From Theocolax elegans (lineage: Eukaryota; Arthropoda; Insecta; Hymenoptera; Cerocephalidae), in the NCBI GenBank assembly GCA_026168455.1, contig CM047426.1, positions 80,193,986-80,257,985 of the forward strand: a stretch of 64,000 nt of DNA, given 5' to 3'. Position numbers and translations under genes: made by a program. Below, one piece after another: positions 25,032 to 37,668 of this stretch (position 1 is its first letter; each line of letters starts with the position of its first letter). Below the pieces are notes generated by a model, which was not told the origin of the DNA, did not search any database, and was given only the letters and a program-made list of their open reading frames with translations.

Positions 25032-25518
25032 TGTAATGGTACTAATATTTATAATAAATTAAACTATTTTATTTCTCAACTTTTTCACGATATTAATTTG
25101 ATGAAATACAATTAATGAATTATTACATTATACAATTTAATGCTACAATCCGCACATTCACTCACACATTCAGGTATTTCCCCTCTCTCTCTTCTTAATT
25201 CACCTTAATATTTCTGCTTGGTTGGAGAATCGAATTCGGGCCCGCTCCGTACACAGTATTTGTTTTGAGGCGATATAAAATCTGTTTTTTTTCTTGTTTT
25301 TGCTCTTCACGTTAAACAGTGATCGTCTTATCAATAATATTAAGAGAGAGAGAGATATAATTGAGTTTAGGAGTAAGCCATGCTAAACAGTGGCTCTCCT
25401 CTTCTAGTCTGATTTTACATCTTATAGAAGAATAGTCGACTTATAATGTTTCCCTCTCTCTTGAACATTCCCTCTCTCCCTCTCAGAAGTTTTGACGATG
25501 AGCTTATTAATTATTACA
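25032..25518 (-). mobile_element. LTR-like sequence (one LTR of an LTR retrotransposon)
   Basis: The 487-bp block starts TGTAATGG and ends TTATTACA, giving inverted ends TGTAAT...ATTACA. Just outside the right end, reading on the minus strand, is AAAAGGGGG, the expected polypurine tract next to a 3' LTR. So the element points leftward. The minus-strand LTR contains AATAAA near its far end, usable as a poly(A) signal. The left flank ends agctt, which in copy 2 (about 27451-27455) runs straight into host sequence, as an empty site would. This suggests a 5-bp target duplication AGCTT. Copia-type is likely from tract and target size, but the class is an inference because no pol domain is in the window. 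Confidence 0.6.
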
Positions 25519-25839
25519 ATATCCCCCTTTTAAATATTTTATGACACAAAATATTTAAAAATACGCCTTATATATTGTATATATATATTTTTATATATAT
25601 CTCGTTGTTTTGTATCGGTTTTCTTGTTGCTGATTGATTTATTTCTTCTTTCTTCTTTTCAACCCACCATTCATAAACATTACTCATACATACTTTACAT
25701 ATATTTTACATAGCTAAAATTAATTATAAATTATAATACCTTTTTTTACATTACCTTCTCTTATAAGTATTGTACATAAAATTTAACACTTATCTATATA
25801 ACTATTTCAACCATCATTTATATTCCTTAATTATCATTC
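25519..25839 (-). mobile_element. Truncated internal end of the LTR element
   Basis: Begins with the polypurine tract (minus-strand AAAAGGGGG, 25523-25531) and continues as AT-rich DNA without a pol frame. A TA run lies at about 25570-25600. At 25840 it breaks into the second copy of the host duplication. The remaining element, including the other LTR, is missing here and may be lost in assembly. Confidence 0.5.
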
Positions 25840-27455
25840 GTTGTCGTAAAACTGATTTGAAAATGCTTATACTTTGAAAGCTATATGTATATTGAATAGT
25901 AATAATTAGATAGAATGGCGATTGATAGATTGTTTAATGATATTTTACAAATTATTAAAGTAAAACATAAAATAACTAATATTCTGTAATTAATGTTATG
26001 ATTTTTATCAAAGATCTCAAACTGTTTTCAAAATTCAAGTCACGATAAAATACTACAAAGAGAAATTAAAATTTATAAAAAGATTTAATTAAAATTTATG
26101 ATTATGATGTTCATTCTCTTAAAGTATAATACCGAACTACTTTAATAAATAAAAATCTATCTTAGATAAGACTTTCGTACGTCTAAGCATATCATATAAC
26201 CTTAATTACGGTATTCTTTAATAATTTTATGGACAATAAATAATATTCTTTATCTATCGTCATTAAAGTAGTGAATAATAATAGTATACATGTAAATTAA
26301 GTTGCTGATAAATATAAACTGTCGAGGAATTCATTTTCATTTCAAAGAGTATATAGATTTATTAGCTTTAATTATCAAGAGACACTATTTTAATATGGAA
26401 CACTCCAAATACAAATGTATCGAATCCCTGAAGTTTTCTGTCCGCTTACGGTAGAGGCGCGTCGGTCCGATGCTGATTTCCAAATCCAGGAGTCTTGCTT
26501 GGCTCCATCGAACAACAGAAACGCCTCAACGAAGGTAAGGAACGAAGAAGCAAGACGAGAATCTGAACGCGAGCGAGCAACACGGCCTGAATCCGATTGG
26601 AGGAAAATCTGCTGAGAAATACGCGGTTCATTGTGCCGTCTGGCAGTTTAATAAATTTTTGTATATACTTCAACTTCTTTTCTCTTTTTCTCTCCTCTTA
26701 CTCTTCGCTGTTCGCCGACGTATGCTATAACGATATGTATATACGAGGCAATTGAAAATTCTCTCGGCGCGTGTGTAAACAGACAATTTTCGCAACGACT
26801 AATTTGACTTTCCAATGCCACGAACTTCTTATTGATCATACATATTTGTAAATTACACGTACAATGTAAAAAATTTTTTTTGCTTTAATCAAATTATTTA
26901 TTTGAATTCAAATTATTTGATTCTAATATATATTTGCTTGATTCAATTCAAAATTAATCAAGGTAACAAAATATACTATTTTATTTTCATACTCGGCATT
27001 TCGTTGTGATTTAATTATTAAAATCAAATAAATTTTCTATGAATTTTTTATAAATTTTTTTATAAAAACATCATATTAATTTTTTTATAAAAACATTTTT
27101 TATAAAATTTGACCATGTGATTGAAATTAAAAATCGTATGCCATCCTAATTATAAGCGAGATCTCATTAAATATTACCATTAATACAGATCAATCATTTT
27201 TTGATTTGATAAAAAGTTTTAATGATTCTATAAAATTTATTTTATTTTTTATTTTGTTGGTTAATAAGAAAAATTGATTTAAATTTATTTACATATAATT
27301 ATTATATTAAAACAATTACTTTTTCAAATAAAAGAAATATTTTTTAAAGTATATATAAATTCAACTTATTATATATAATTCACAATTTTACTCAAATAAA
27401 TATTTATTTCAAATAAATTAAATATTAAAGTTCTTAAGCATAAAGTAATTAGCTT
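25840..27455. repeat. Local duplication C, copy 2 (apparent empty site)
   Basis: Partner of 23414-25031. It has more single-base losses than copy 1 in the coding-like island, as expected of less polished sequence. After agctt at 27451-27455 it continues as aaataattttag without the LTR, so it appears to be the pre-insertion allele. Confidence 0.9.
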
Positions 27456-29304
27456 AAATAATTTTAGTTCTGTTTTAACAGAACCCCGTAATTCATGTAA
27501 ATAAGTAAATTCATCAGTCACGCAACCTAAATAGTGACAAATTTTTTAATATAATGAAATAACTACATAACAATTAAGTCTGTTGATTGAACTAATACGT
27601 CATAAAATAATAAAGTTAATTTAAGAAAATATATTAAAGAATTGAAAAATTTTTAATTTTCTTTTTGTTTTAAGTAGATATTATTTGCATAGATAAAATA
27701 CTACAATAATGTTCAAATTTGTTATGCTTTTTTATCTAAAATGTTGATAAATCTGGAATTCTGAAATTATTTAATATTATTCAGTAATACTATACTTAGA
27801 TTATCAAAAATAATTTAACTAGTAGATGTCAGACAGTCTAAAAATTTCTAAAGGTGCAAAGTTTTTAAAGGAATCAGAGCTTGTGCGTGAAATATAGTGC
27901 GCAATAGTCGCTTTGGCCGAATTGTAAACTGACGCATACGCGGAATTTCACTATCGTTGGCGGGAAATGTTTATATTTGTATACCAAAATTTCGTTTAAA
28001 TATAAAAAACTGCAATTAATGTCTAGAATTGCATTCTTAGGTAACCTTCTATTTTTTATATTTAAATGATTATGATGATTACAGGTCGACAAAATTTCAT
28101 TTTTTAACTTTCTTTTTTTCTGAATTACTCATATTACCACTTGATCCTTAAAATATAACAAAAATAGTACCTATACTTATTATTAAACTTTATAGGTGCT
28201 AATACATGACAAAATAATGTGCTTAGTAGGCTTCTTAATTATACTGATATTATGAGGATTATGTCTACACGATAAGGATGATATGAATGAGATTTTATAG
28301 AAAACGAAATTTATGCAAGAGGATTTTAGAACTATTACAAGGTATGTAATAAGCTACAAGATTTAGTTTAAACTGTCATAATTATAATCCGACTTCTATG
28401 GTTCTCAGATGACAGATACCGGTAAGCAGTCTGTGAGCGGAAGTATAAAAAACATATGCTTTAGTATGAGGCCTGTAAGTCTTTAAAATTAGATATATAT
28501 ATAAAAATAACTAAAACCAAAGATGTTTTTCTTTTCGTATTACACAAATAAGCTTTTATTGTTTAAATTATCATGTACATATTATAATAGTTCATTATAT
28601 AAATGAGCATATATAATGTTAAAAATGAGTCATGACAATTAAAGTTTACTTTCAAAAGCATATTATTATGTATAATAAATTTGGTACTAAAATTCAACTT
28701 TAATAATATATATATATGTATATATACCTACACGTATAATAATTTTTTAAATTCTAATTAATAAATGAATAAATTTGTTTAATAAAAAATTATAAATCGA
28801 AAGAAATTGGTTTTTAAATAAAATTACTTTTTATCAAACTTAATAAATATTTAATTGCATTCATAAAACACAAATTATATATAACTAAATTTATATAAAT
28901 ATAAATAATATTTATTTGAAATTATACATAAATTTCTTAACTTTAAGAAATATTGTATTTTAATTAAAGTTCTTGTGCAATTAATTATTATTAATTTAAT
29001 AACAATTTCTTTAAAAGAAAAATTAGTTTTAATTTTTTTTATTTTTTTTTAAATTCGCCCTCTTTATGCACCCAACGCAGTACTAATCAGCGACGAAGAT
29101 CATATGATGTCTTTCTTAATAAAGCACTTGTTGAAAATACATTTCCCAGTCGTGCTTATATATCAATCGGCAGAGACGGAACTCCGATTACCAATTCAAC
29201 CGAGCAATCGCAGACCTCTATAGTTTAAATAATAATTGCGATATTTGTTTATATTCAACGAATCATTTTTCAGCTTAAATTAAAACATATATTTTCTTAT
29301 ATTG
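27456..29304. other. AT-rich spacer
   Basis: Very AT-rich; a TA run lies near 28705-28725. The minus-strand frame at 27874-28092 has no supporting splice context. Nothing is assigned. Confidence 0.5.
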
Positions 29305-30795
29305 CAAGTGGTAGTGTCAAAATGTAAATAAATATTTTTTCAAGTAATACAATTATTTACTACTTTATTTTCGATTATTGAATATCTTTTACCATTACGA
29401 GAAAATATTTATTTAAGCTGATTGTGTAATAAATTTAAATCAATTAATTTTTCAATCAATTAAATATAATATAATAGATTATATATAATGAAATTTTAAA
29501 TTGTATGTACAATAAATTTATTTTTATTGAATAATTATATTTATTTACTTTAACAGCAAAGATTGTGTTAAACAGAGTAATCAAATTTTTTTTAAAAATT
29601 CAAATTAAAATTTTTTGAGTAATTATACTTATATAATACTTATATTTTACTAATAGGTCGGGACATCCATTGTAATTAAAAGTGTATAAATACGTTTTGT
29701 ACATTATAATTTATGGAGTACAAAACTACTTCTACTTAGTTTCTAACTACTTTATATTTATTTTATAACCAATTATTTACTAAATACTAATATCTATAAA
29801 TTTACTCGTTTTGTTATTTTGATTTGCCAAACAATTTAATAAAGAATTATTAGGTACGTTAATTAGTCAATTTAATACTTTACGATAAAAGAGGTACGGT
29901 TTATGAAGTGTTTTGAATGTAAAGAGGCACTTATATCAGTAATTAAATCTTCGTCCAAACAATTTGATATTAAGCAGAAAATTTATGTCAACTTGGTTGA
30001 ACAAACCGTGCAATCAATTATTTGGCAACGTTTCGACATGGATACCCTCCATCCTCTTTAAACTATACTGTTTCCTTAATGTATAGGATATAATTCAGTT
30101 TATTTGACAGTAAGCTCTAATAATTCAGTATTTTTATTCCTTTATTCCTTATTGTTATCTTTTAACAACATTTGAACAAAATTATTTATTCATTTAGTTT
30201 TTTAATTCTTTGATTGGATCTAAAATAGTCCAAGATAGTACTGTTAGTACTTTAAGATATAATTATCTTTTATATACATTTTAACACAATTCTCTATTTT
30301 AAAATATTAGTGTATTATTCAATGATTTATTTCTTTAAAATGTAAACTGTTACATGATAATACGTACCTTTCTCCAGTGTACACACGACGATTTTTAAGA
30401 TCTCTCACATTTACAGCGTTGAGTTTCAGGTATATCAGCTCCTGCAAAAAGTATAAGAGAGAAAAAATCAACTCTAGATTGAATCTTTCTTGGTTGTTCC
30501 CTACCTCAGGCCTCCTTGCCTTACATGTCAAACTACCTTCGGATTTCTATTAGAAACAAAACTATCAGCTCAACTTTTTCAATTTCGCAGATCAGTGACG
30601 TGGAGAAAAGCGGGACGGTGAAATTAGGAGAAACAGGCAGGGGTATGAAAAATTGGCCAGAAATATTGCATAAACGTTAAAAGGAGCATAGTATAAAAAA
30701 AAAGGAAGCGAAGGTAATCCGTAAGCGCGACAGGATTAAACGAAAACACTCCTCGGGAAAAGCGAATCTCTCGCTCCCGGCGAAATGTAAATCAA
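29305..30795. repeat. Local duplication D, copy 1
   Basis: First of three copies. It differs from copies 2 and 3 at many single positions where those two agree with each other, for example aagcagaaaa here against aagcaagaaaa, and gagtttcagg against gagttcagg. It lacks the last 200 bp of the unit. The join to copy 2 falls at a shared aaatgtaaat near 30783-30795. Confidence 0.9.
30368..30441 (-). pseudogene. Frameshifted copy of the 73-bp candidate exon
   Basis: Corresponds to 31828-31900 and 33524-33596 but has 74 bp because of one extra T (gagtttcagg). The splice sites are intact. The extra base moves the frame and meets a stop after about 14 codons. Since the two other copies agree without it, this is most simply a sequencing or consensus error, not a real pseudogene. 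Confidence 0.4.
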
Positions 30796-32464
30796 ATTTT
30801 TTCAAGTAATACAATTATTTACTACTTTATTTTCGATTATTGAATATCTTTTACCATTACGAGAAAATATTTATTTAAGCTGATTGTGTAATAAATTTAA
30901 ATCAATTAATTTTTCAATCAATTAAATATAATATAATAGATTATATATAATGAAATTTTAAATTGTATGTACAATAAATTTATTTTTATTGAATAATTAT
31001 ATTTATTTACTTTAACAGCAAATATTGTGTTAAACAGAGTAATCAAATTTTTTTTAAAAATTCAAATTAAAATTTTTTGAGTATTATACTTATATAATAC
31101 TTATATTTTACTAATAGGTCGGGACATCCATTGTAATTAAAAGTGTATAAATACGTTTTGTACATTATAATTTATGGAGTATCAAAACTACTTCTACTTA
31201 GTTCTAACTACTTTATATTTATTTATAACCAATTATTTACTAAATACTAATATCTATAAATTTACTCGTTTTGTTATTTTGATTTGCCAAACAATTTAAT
31301 AAAGAATTATTAGGTACGTTAATTAGTCAATTTAATACTTTACGATAAAAGAGGTACTGTTTATGAAGTGTTTTGAATGTAAAGAGGCACTTATATCAGT
31401 AATTAAATCTTCGTCCAAACAATTTGATATTAAGCAAGAAAATTTATGTCAACTTGGTTGAACAAACCGTGCAATCAATTATTTGGCAACGTTTCGACAT
31501 GGATACCCTCCATCCTCTTTAAACTATACTGTTTCCTTAATGTATAGGTATAATTCAGTTATTTGACAGTATCTCTAATAATTCGTATTTTTATTCCTTT
31601 ATTCCTTATTGTTATCTTTTAACAACATTTGAACAAAATTATTTATTCATTTATTTTTTTAATTCTTTGATTGGATCTAAAATATTCCAAGATAGTACTG
31701 TTAGTACTTTAAGATATAATTATCTTTTATATACATTTTTAACACAAATTCTCTATTTTAAATATTAGTGTATTATTCAATGATTTATTTTCTTTAAAAT
31801 GTAAAGCTTTACATGATAAATACGTACCTTTCTCCAGTGTACACACGACGATTTTTAAGATCTCTCACATTTACAGCGTTGAGTTCAGGTATATCAGCTC
31901 CTGCAAAAAGTATAAGAGAGAAAAATCAAACTCTAGATTGAATCTTTCCTTGGTTGTTCCCTACCTCAAGGCCTCCTTGCCTTTACATTTCAAACTACCT
32001 TCGTATTTCTATTAGAAACAAAACTATCGAGCTCAACTTTTTCAATTTCGCAGATCAGTGACGTGGAGAAAAGCGGGACGGTGAAATTAGGAGAAACAGG
32101 CAGGGTAGGAAAAATTGGCCAGAAATATTGCATAAACGTTAAAAGGAGCATAGTATAAAAAAAGAAGCGAAGGTAAATCCGTAAGCGCGACAGGATTAAA
32201 CGAAAACACTCCTCGGGAAAAGCGAATCTCTCGCTCCCGGCGAAATGTAAATCAAGCGGGAGGCCTTTGAAAAATTAACGCGCTGTCGCACGATTGTGTT
32301 TTCCGTGTGGCTCTACGCTCGACTAAATCGAAACCCGATAGTCCATTCATAAATACGATTAGTTTTAATTAAATTCGTTTAAATTTTGGCTTCATTTTCG
32401 CGGGTTTGCGCATTTATTCATTTGTCTAAGTTGACTGTGTTTCTGGTTGACTTTTTATTTTTCA
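30783..32464. repeat. Local duplication D, copy 2
   Basis: Second copy, almost identical to copy 3 at an offset of about 1696 bp. It includes the 200-bp tail (32255-32464) that copy 1 lacks. It joins copy 3 at a shared tttttca near 32460-32465. Confidence 0.9.
31828..31900 (-). CDS. Candidate 73-bp exon, second copy
   Basis: Identical in frame and splice sites to the copy at 33524-33596, where the evidence is given. It is probably a duplicate of the same exon made by assembly or recent duplication, not a separate exon of the gene. Confidence 0.35.
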
Positions 32465-34158
32465 AGTGGTAGTGTCAAAATGTAAATAAAATTTTTTCAA
32501 GTAATACAATTATTTACTACTTTATTTTCGATTATTGAATATCTTTTACCATTACGAGAAAATATTTATTTAAGCTGATTGTGTAATAAATTTAAATCAA
32601 TTAATTTTTCAATCAATTAAATATAATATAATAGATTATATATAATGAAATTTTAAATTGTATGTACAATAAATTTATTTTTATTGAATAATTATATTTA
32701 TTTACTTTAACAGCAAATATTGTGTTAAACAGAGTAATCAAATTTTTTTTAAAAATTCAAATTAAAATTTTTTGAGTATTATACTTATATAATACTTATA
32801 TTTTACTAATAGGTCGGGACATTCATTGTAATTAAAAGTGTATAAATACGTTTTGTACATTATAATTTATGGAGTATCAAAACTACTTCTACTTAGTTCT
32901 AACTACTTTATATTTATTTATAACCAATTATTTACTAAATACTAATATCTATAAATTTACTCGTTTTGTTATTTTGATTTGCCAAACAATTTAATAAAGA
33001 ATTATTAGGTACGTTAATTAGTCAATTTAATACTTTACGATAAAAGAGGTACTGTTTATGAAGTGTTTTGAATGTAAAGAGGCACTTATATCAGTAATTA
33101 AATCTTCGTCCAAACAATTTGATATTAAGCAAGAAAATTTATGTCAACTTGGTTGAACAAACCGTGCAATCAATTATTTGGCAACGTTTCGACATGGATA
33201 CCCTCCATCCTCTTTAAACTATACTGTTTCCTTAATGTATAGGTATAATTCAGTTATTTGACAGTATCTCTAATAATTCGTATTTTTATTCCTTTATTCC
33301 TTATTGTTATCTTTTAACAACATTTGAACAAAATTATTTATTCATTTATTTTTTTAATTCTTTGATTGGAATCTAAAATATTCCAAGATAGTACTGTTAG
33401 TACTTTAAGATATAATTATCTTTTATATACATTTTTAACACAAATTCTCTATTTTAAATATTAGTGTATTATTCAATGATTTATTTTCTTTAAAATGTAA
33501 AGCTTTACATGATAAATACGTACCTTTCTCCAGTGTACACACGACGATTTTTAAGATCTCTCACATTTACAGCGTTGAGTTCAGGTATATCAGCTCCTGC
33601 AAAAAGTATAAGAGAGAAAAATCAAACTCTAGATTGAATCTTTCCTTGGTTGTTCCCTACCTCAAGGCCTCCTTGCCTTTACATTTCAAACTACCTTCGT
33701 ATTTCTATTAGAAACAAAACTATCGAGCTCAACTTTTTCAATTTCGCAGATCAGTGACGTGGAGAAAAGCGGGACGGTGAAATTAGGAGAAACAGGCAGG
33801 GTAGGAAAAATTGGCCAGAAATATTGCATAAACGTTAAAAGGAGCATAGTATAAAAAAGAAGCGAAGGTAAATCCGTAAGCGCGACAGGATTAAACGAAA
33901 ACACTCCTCGGGAAAAGCGAATCTCTCGCTCCCGGCGAAATGTAAATCAAGCGGGAGGCCTTTGAAAAATTAACGCGCTGTCGCACGATTGTGTTTTCCG
34001 TGTGGCTCTACGCTCGACTAAATCGAAACCCGATAGTCCATTCATAAATACGATTAGTTTTAATTAAATTCGTTTAAATTTTGGCTTCATTTTCGCGGGT
34101 TTGCGCATTTATTCATTTGTCTAAGTTGACTGTGTTTCTGGTTGACTTTTTATTTTTC
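32463..34158. repeat. Local duplication D, copy 3
   Basis: Third and most complete copy, starting caagtggtag and ending in tttttca before the unique sequence cccaccaagc. It carries the intact candidate exon and probably best represents the true locus. Confidence 0.9.
33524..33596 (-). CDS. Candidate 73-bp internal exon of an unrecognised minus-strand gene
   Basis: On the minus strand a clean acceptor (TATACTTTTTGCAG) precedes the segment and a good donor (AAAG, GTACGTA) follows it. Only one frame is open: two bases, then 23 codons running from ADIPELNAV through NVRDLKN to RRVYTGE, then two bases. The segment is richer in GC than its flanks. The peptide looks like ordinary charged protein sequence, but no family was recognised. 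The upstream intron would be phase 1 and the downstream intron phase 2, and the downstream phase fits the candidate exon at 21272-21426. A competing plus-strand frame (VEFRYISSCKK...) follows an acceptor-like CATTTACAG, so strand is likely but not proven. Confidence 0.45.
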
Positions 34159-34600
34159 ACCCACCAAGCAGCTTATTCGCTCGTGTTAAATGAATTTAAA
34201 AACACAAAAATCCTTTACTTATTGATGTTGCTTTCTATTTCTTCATGGAAACACTCTTTTAAACTATGTATATATTATTATTTTGAAGTACGGTCATAAA
34301 ATTTCGCAAGCTCCGTATGATAATTCGTAATCAATATATGGGTGATAAATCAAAAGTCAGCTAGAATACGACTGAAATATGTATTAATTATGCTGACGTA
34401 TTACACCCATTTATGATAATAGAAACCACATTATGCGAAAAAAAAGTTATTTCTTAAAAATCCAAAGCATACGTATACAAATATCAGTAAAAAAATATAT
34501 TCAGAAGTGTGCTTTGTTTTCTTCCTGCAATGTCATAAAAAGTTTTGAAAACGAAGGGGACTCGGCGTAATCAGAGAATCCGTTTAGTTTTCATAAAAAA
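34159..34600. other. AT-rich spacer
   Basis: No supported feature. Confidence 0.5.
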
Positions 34601-35350
34601 AATGCTGTACTTCGCAAGTTCCCTTCCGGTCTATTTCCCCCGGTCCCAGAGGTGAAATAAAAATTCACCTCTTATCCGGCCACAAAAAGTGAAAATAAAT
34701 TCTAGAGCAGTCGTGACCCTTAAGTGATCAGCGAGAAGGAGGAACGAGAGATGGGTGGATAGAAAGCCGCGAGCGTCTCCAGGCCAACAAAAAGGCAGGA
34801 TTTACGCGTTTACGCGACGCTTTCATTTTTCCGTAAACATACACCGTATCCTCCCGCAGCCGATTTATTTTCCGAGTCACGACTCGTAGCAGCTCGGGCG
34901 CGCGCGAGCGAGCTTCTTCCCTTTTCCCGGACTTGGCCGCGTCGCACATCTCAGGCGCAATTTTATTGCTATCAGATCCTTGCCGATATTGAGGCGCGTC
35001 CTCAGAGAAGAAAGAAAGAGATGATAGTATAGTTGGAAACCTCTGTTATATTCTTGGCTTCTCTTTTCTTTATTCGTTTCGTCGCCCTTATTATTTTTAT
35101 TGGTTTTTGCTTCTCGGTACGTGTGTGTGTCGAGACCCCGCGCCTCTCCGGTTAAATAAACCAAAATGGTCTTCGATGAGCTTGTGTCGACTCCTTTTAA
35201 TCAGCACAGTCACGTAAGGATTCTTTCTTCTTCTCCTTCTCCTCCTCCTCCTTCTCCTCCTTCTTCTTCTCCTTTATCTTATTTTTTATTCGACTTCTTT
35301 ACTTTTCGTACGGTGTGTTTTGTCTCTTTGCGCAGTAGAGCCAGAAATTG
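34601..35350. other. GC-rich island with a TTC/CTC tract
   Basis: CpG-rich from about 34600 to 35160, with a pyrimidine tract of TTC and CTC triplets at about 35221-35275. Frames of 61-95 codons overlap on both strands. They come from composition and the triplet repeat and have no matching splice pairs. Possible regulatory DNA. Confidence 0.35.
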
Positions 35351-36410
35351 ATGAAGCACCTTTTTTATTGGTGGGATATCACTTGATTGTACTTCTTATT
35401 TTATGAAATGTTATTGTGTTGAGTATTTGTAAATATCGTGGATAACACTGATAACGTTTGAGCTATCCAAAACGTATCAATATCATTATTTAAGAAAGTA
35501 CATTAAAAATTATAAATATTGGAAATCAAACGCTTTCAAACTTATTTATTTGCTTATCTATTCCAATTTCTCAGGTATAAAAACCTGTGTAATTAATACT
35601 TTTACTTTGAATTATGTACAATGTATTTAATTTCCAGCATAAAATTTATTAATGCAATGCGTACATTGGTTATAATTGAACTATAACGATATTCACAAGT
35701 GTTTGAAGAGAGAAGAAAAAAAGATTACTGCTAATAAAATGCATTCACCTGTAATTTTCTAATCGAATCGCGCTAGCATAAAAATGCAAAGAGCCCCTGC
35801 TTTCAAAGCCATCCTATTGTTAAGCGCAGTGTTTCACAAAGCAAGAAGAAGAAGAAGGCGCCTATATTTCAATATCCGTCACGTTCTCCCATTTTTAACC
35901 GCCAGTTTTATTACTCCGATCGTAAAACATGAAAATAGCAGGCATCTACATACGCGCTCCGGAATATCTGCACCCTTTCTTTCTACCTTCTCTTGCCAAG
36001 TTTTATACGCGTGGACGTTCTTGCCGGACGTTTAACAAGCCGCACAGTCACTCGAACCTTCTGGATTAATAAATGCGTCCTTCTGTTTTTATCTTTTGCG
36101 TTTAAATATCATCTATATATACGAAAAAGTTTTTAAGGACTTTTAAATCTTGTTATTCAAATTTTGAGTTTTTAATATTTAAATACCTACAAGCACAATT
36201 CTTTTCCTCTGTACTACAAAATAATACTCAAATTCTGTTAATATTAATATTAATATTAATAAATGTATCCAATACATATATAATAATTCATTATACACAC
36301 ATCGACTCTGATATAAATACTAATATTGCGTGTACATTTGTGTATTACACGTAGTGATCGGACAAGAAAATTTATAGATATAGATGCACGTATGTACATA
36401 TTAGAAGAAA
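35351..36410. other. AT-rich spacer with small GC-moderate patch
   Basis: 35780-36060 is moderately GC-rich with an 83-codon plus-strand frame containing an arginine run, which I do not support as a gene. A TTAATA microsatellite lies at about 36236-36262. Confidence 0.4.
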
Positions 36411-36840
36411 TGGGTGCGTGTATACGTACGTGAGTACACGTTTATTTCTCCTCGCGATCGGGTTTCTCTTTCAGTTTGCTTCGTTGTCAATTTTTTCTTT
36501 TACGGCTACCCAGTTACATCGGGCTTTGTCTCTTGCGAGACGGCGATCGATTCCGGCCCCCTCGCGGAAAGCCTGCATGCCGGTTGCCTTTTTTTCACTC
36601 TGTACCGGCTCTTTTGTGCACTCGGAAAAATTTGTACGATGGTGATACCGGTATGTACGTATACCTATAGTTTCATATATACCTAAATATATATAGATGT
36701 TAAATTGGAATATGGGTATAGAGCAGATTTTTTTTTTCAAATGCATCCGATTGCCATTACTTAAAATATCGATTTTACTGTAAATAAATGTCAGGTAGCC
36801 AGCTGCTTCAGTTTCATAACCTGCATTGAATATTTGCATA
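36411..36840. other. GC-moderate island with many overlapping frames
   Basis: Four open frames (64-122 codons) on both strands overlap. None is conserved-looking or has matched splice sites. No product is called. Confidence 0.3.
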
Positions 36841-37139
36841 ATACATTATAAAAATTGATGCGTATTATAGATTTAGTATCGTTTTTATACATATAGAATA
36901 ATCTTCTCGAATTATAATATTTGCAAAGTTTCATTTGAAGTATATTTTTACATGGCAATTGCATTTACAATTAATAATCTCAATTAAATTATTTATTGAT
37001 TACAATTGCTTGACAAATTATTTTGTACAATAAATATTCACATTTATTAAGTAATTGTTACGTAAATCAAATTAATTATTATAATAAAAATCATATTTCA
37101 AAAACGTAATGAATTTGACGCACAAAAGTACCGTAATAT
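36841..37139. other. AT-rich spacer
   Basis: No supported feature. Confidence 0.5.
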
Positions 37140-37170
37140 GGTAAATGAAAAGTATAAGTGAATATATATA

Positions 37171-37226
37171 ACCGAGGATCCGCGAGTTTCCAGTCACGAG
37201 ACCTAACCACTAGGCCACCGTCCCGC
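37171..37226 (-). pseudogene. Truncated tRNA-like sequence
   Basis: Minus-strand copy of the 5' two thirds of the tRNA-like unit at 38447-38519. It has the A-box region and anticodon arm but lacks most of the T arm, the B box and the terminator. The acceptor stem carries one extra C. The break at 37170 looks like part of the misjoin. Confidence 0.5.
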
Positions 37227-37544
37227 GATTACTTGTTGTAGTTGCATTCGTCATGATATTTCGCGTTTCGGTCATCCTACACCGTTCTCACACACGCGCC
37301 GATCCGCGCGTCGATGTTACGTACGTAACACCTCCGACGGCCGGAAATACGACGTCCTCGTCGTGTTTATTGTCATTATACCTCCGGATTATTTTATTCA
37401 TCAGCTACTCTTCTTTATCGACGCGTCTCTCGGATCCGCTGCGTGGAACTTCTGACTTCACGGGGACGAAACGCTATATTTCTTTATTTTCGAGGCTCGT
37501 TTCGCTCGGTATAACTTAATTATTATTTTTTCTTCATTAATTAG

Positions 37545-37668
37545 ACCACGGAGGATAATGTAGGAAATGATTTTACGTGGGTTCGTTCACTCGAGAGAGA
37601 TACCAGCAGTGAATTAGTGGATTCTACTCTCCCCACAAGGGATGCCATTTATGTTGCGTATGGAGAAG
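37545..37668 (+). other. Exon-like block, first copy
   Basis: Identical to 38835-38958 (see there). The sequence after the donor is GTGCCC here and GTGACA in the other copy. Confidence 0.3.

Noticed and set aside
33573..33690. Plus-strand reading through the 33.5-kb exon
   Set aside because: It has an acceptor-like start but no good donor, and the translation is less ordinary than the minus-strand exon, which has good signals at both ends.
35166..35351. 61-codon plus-strand frame with proline/serine run
   Set aside because: It is made by a TTC/CTC triplet tract and has no splice or promoter support.
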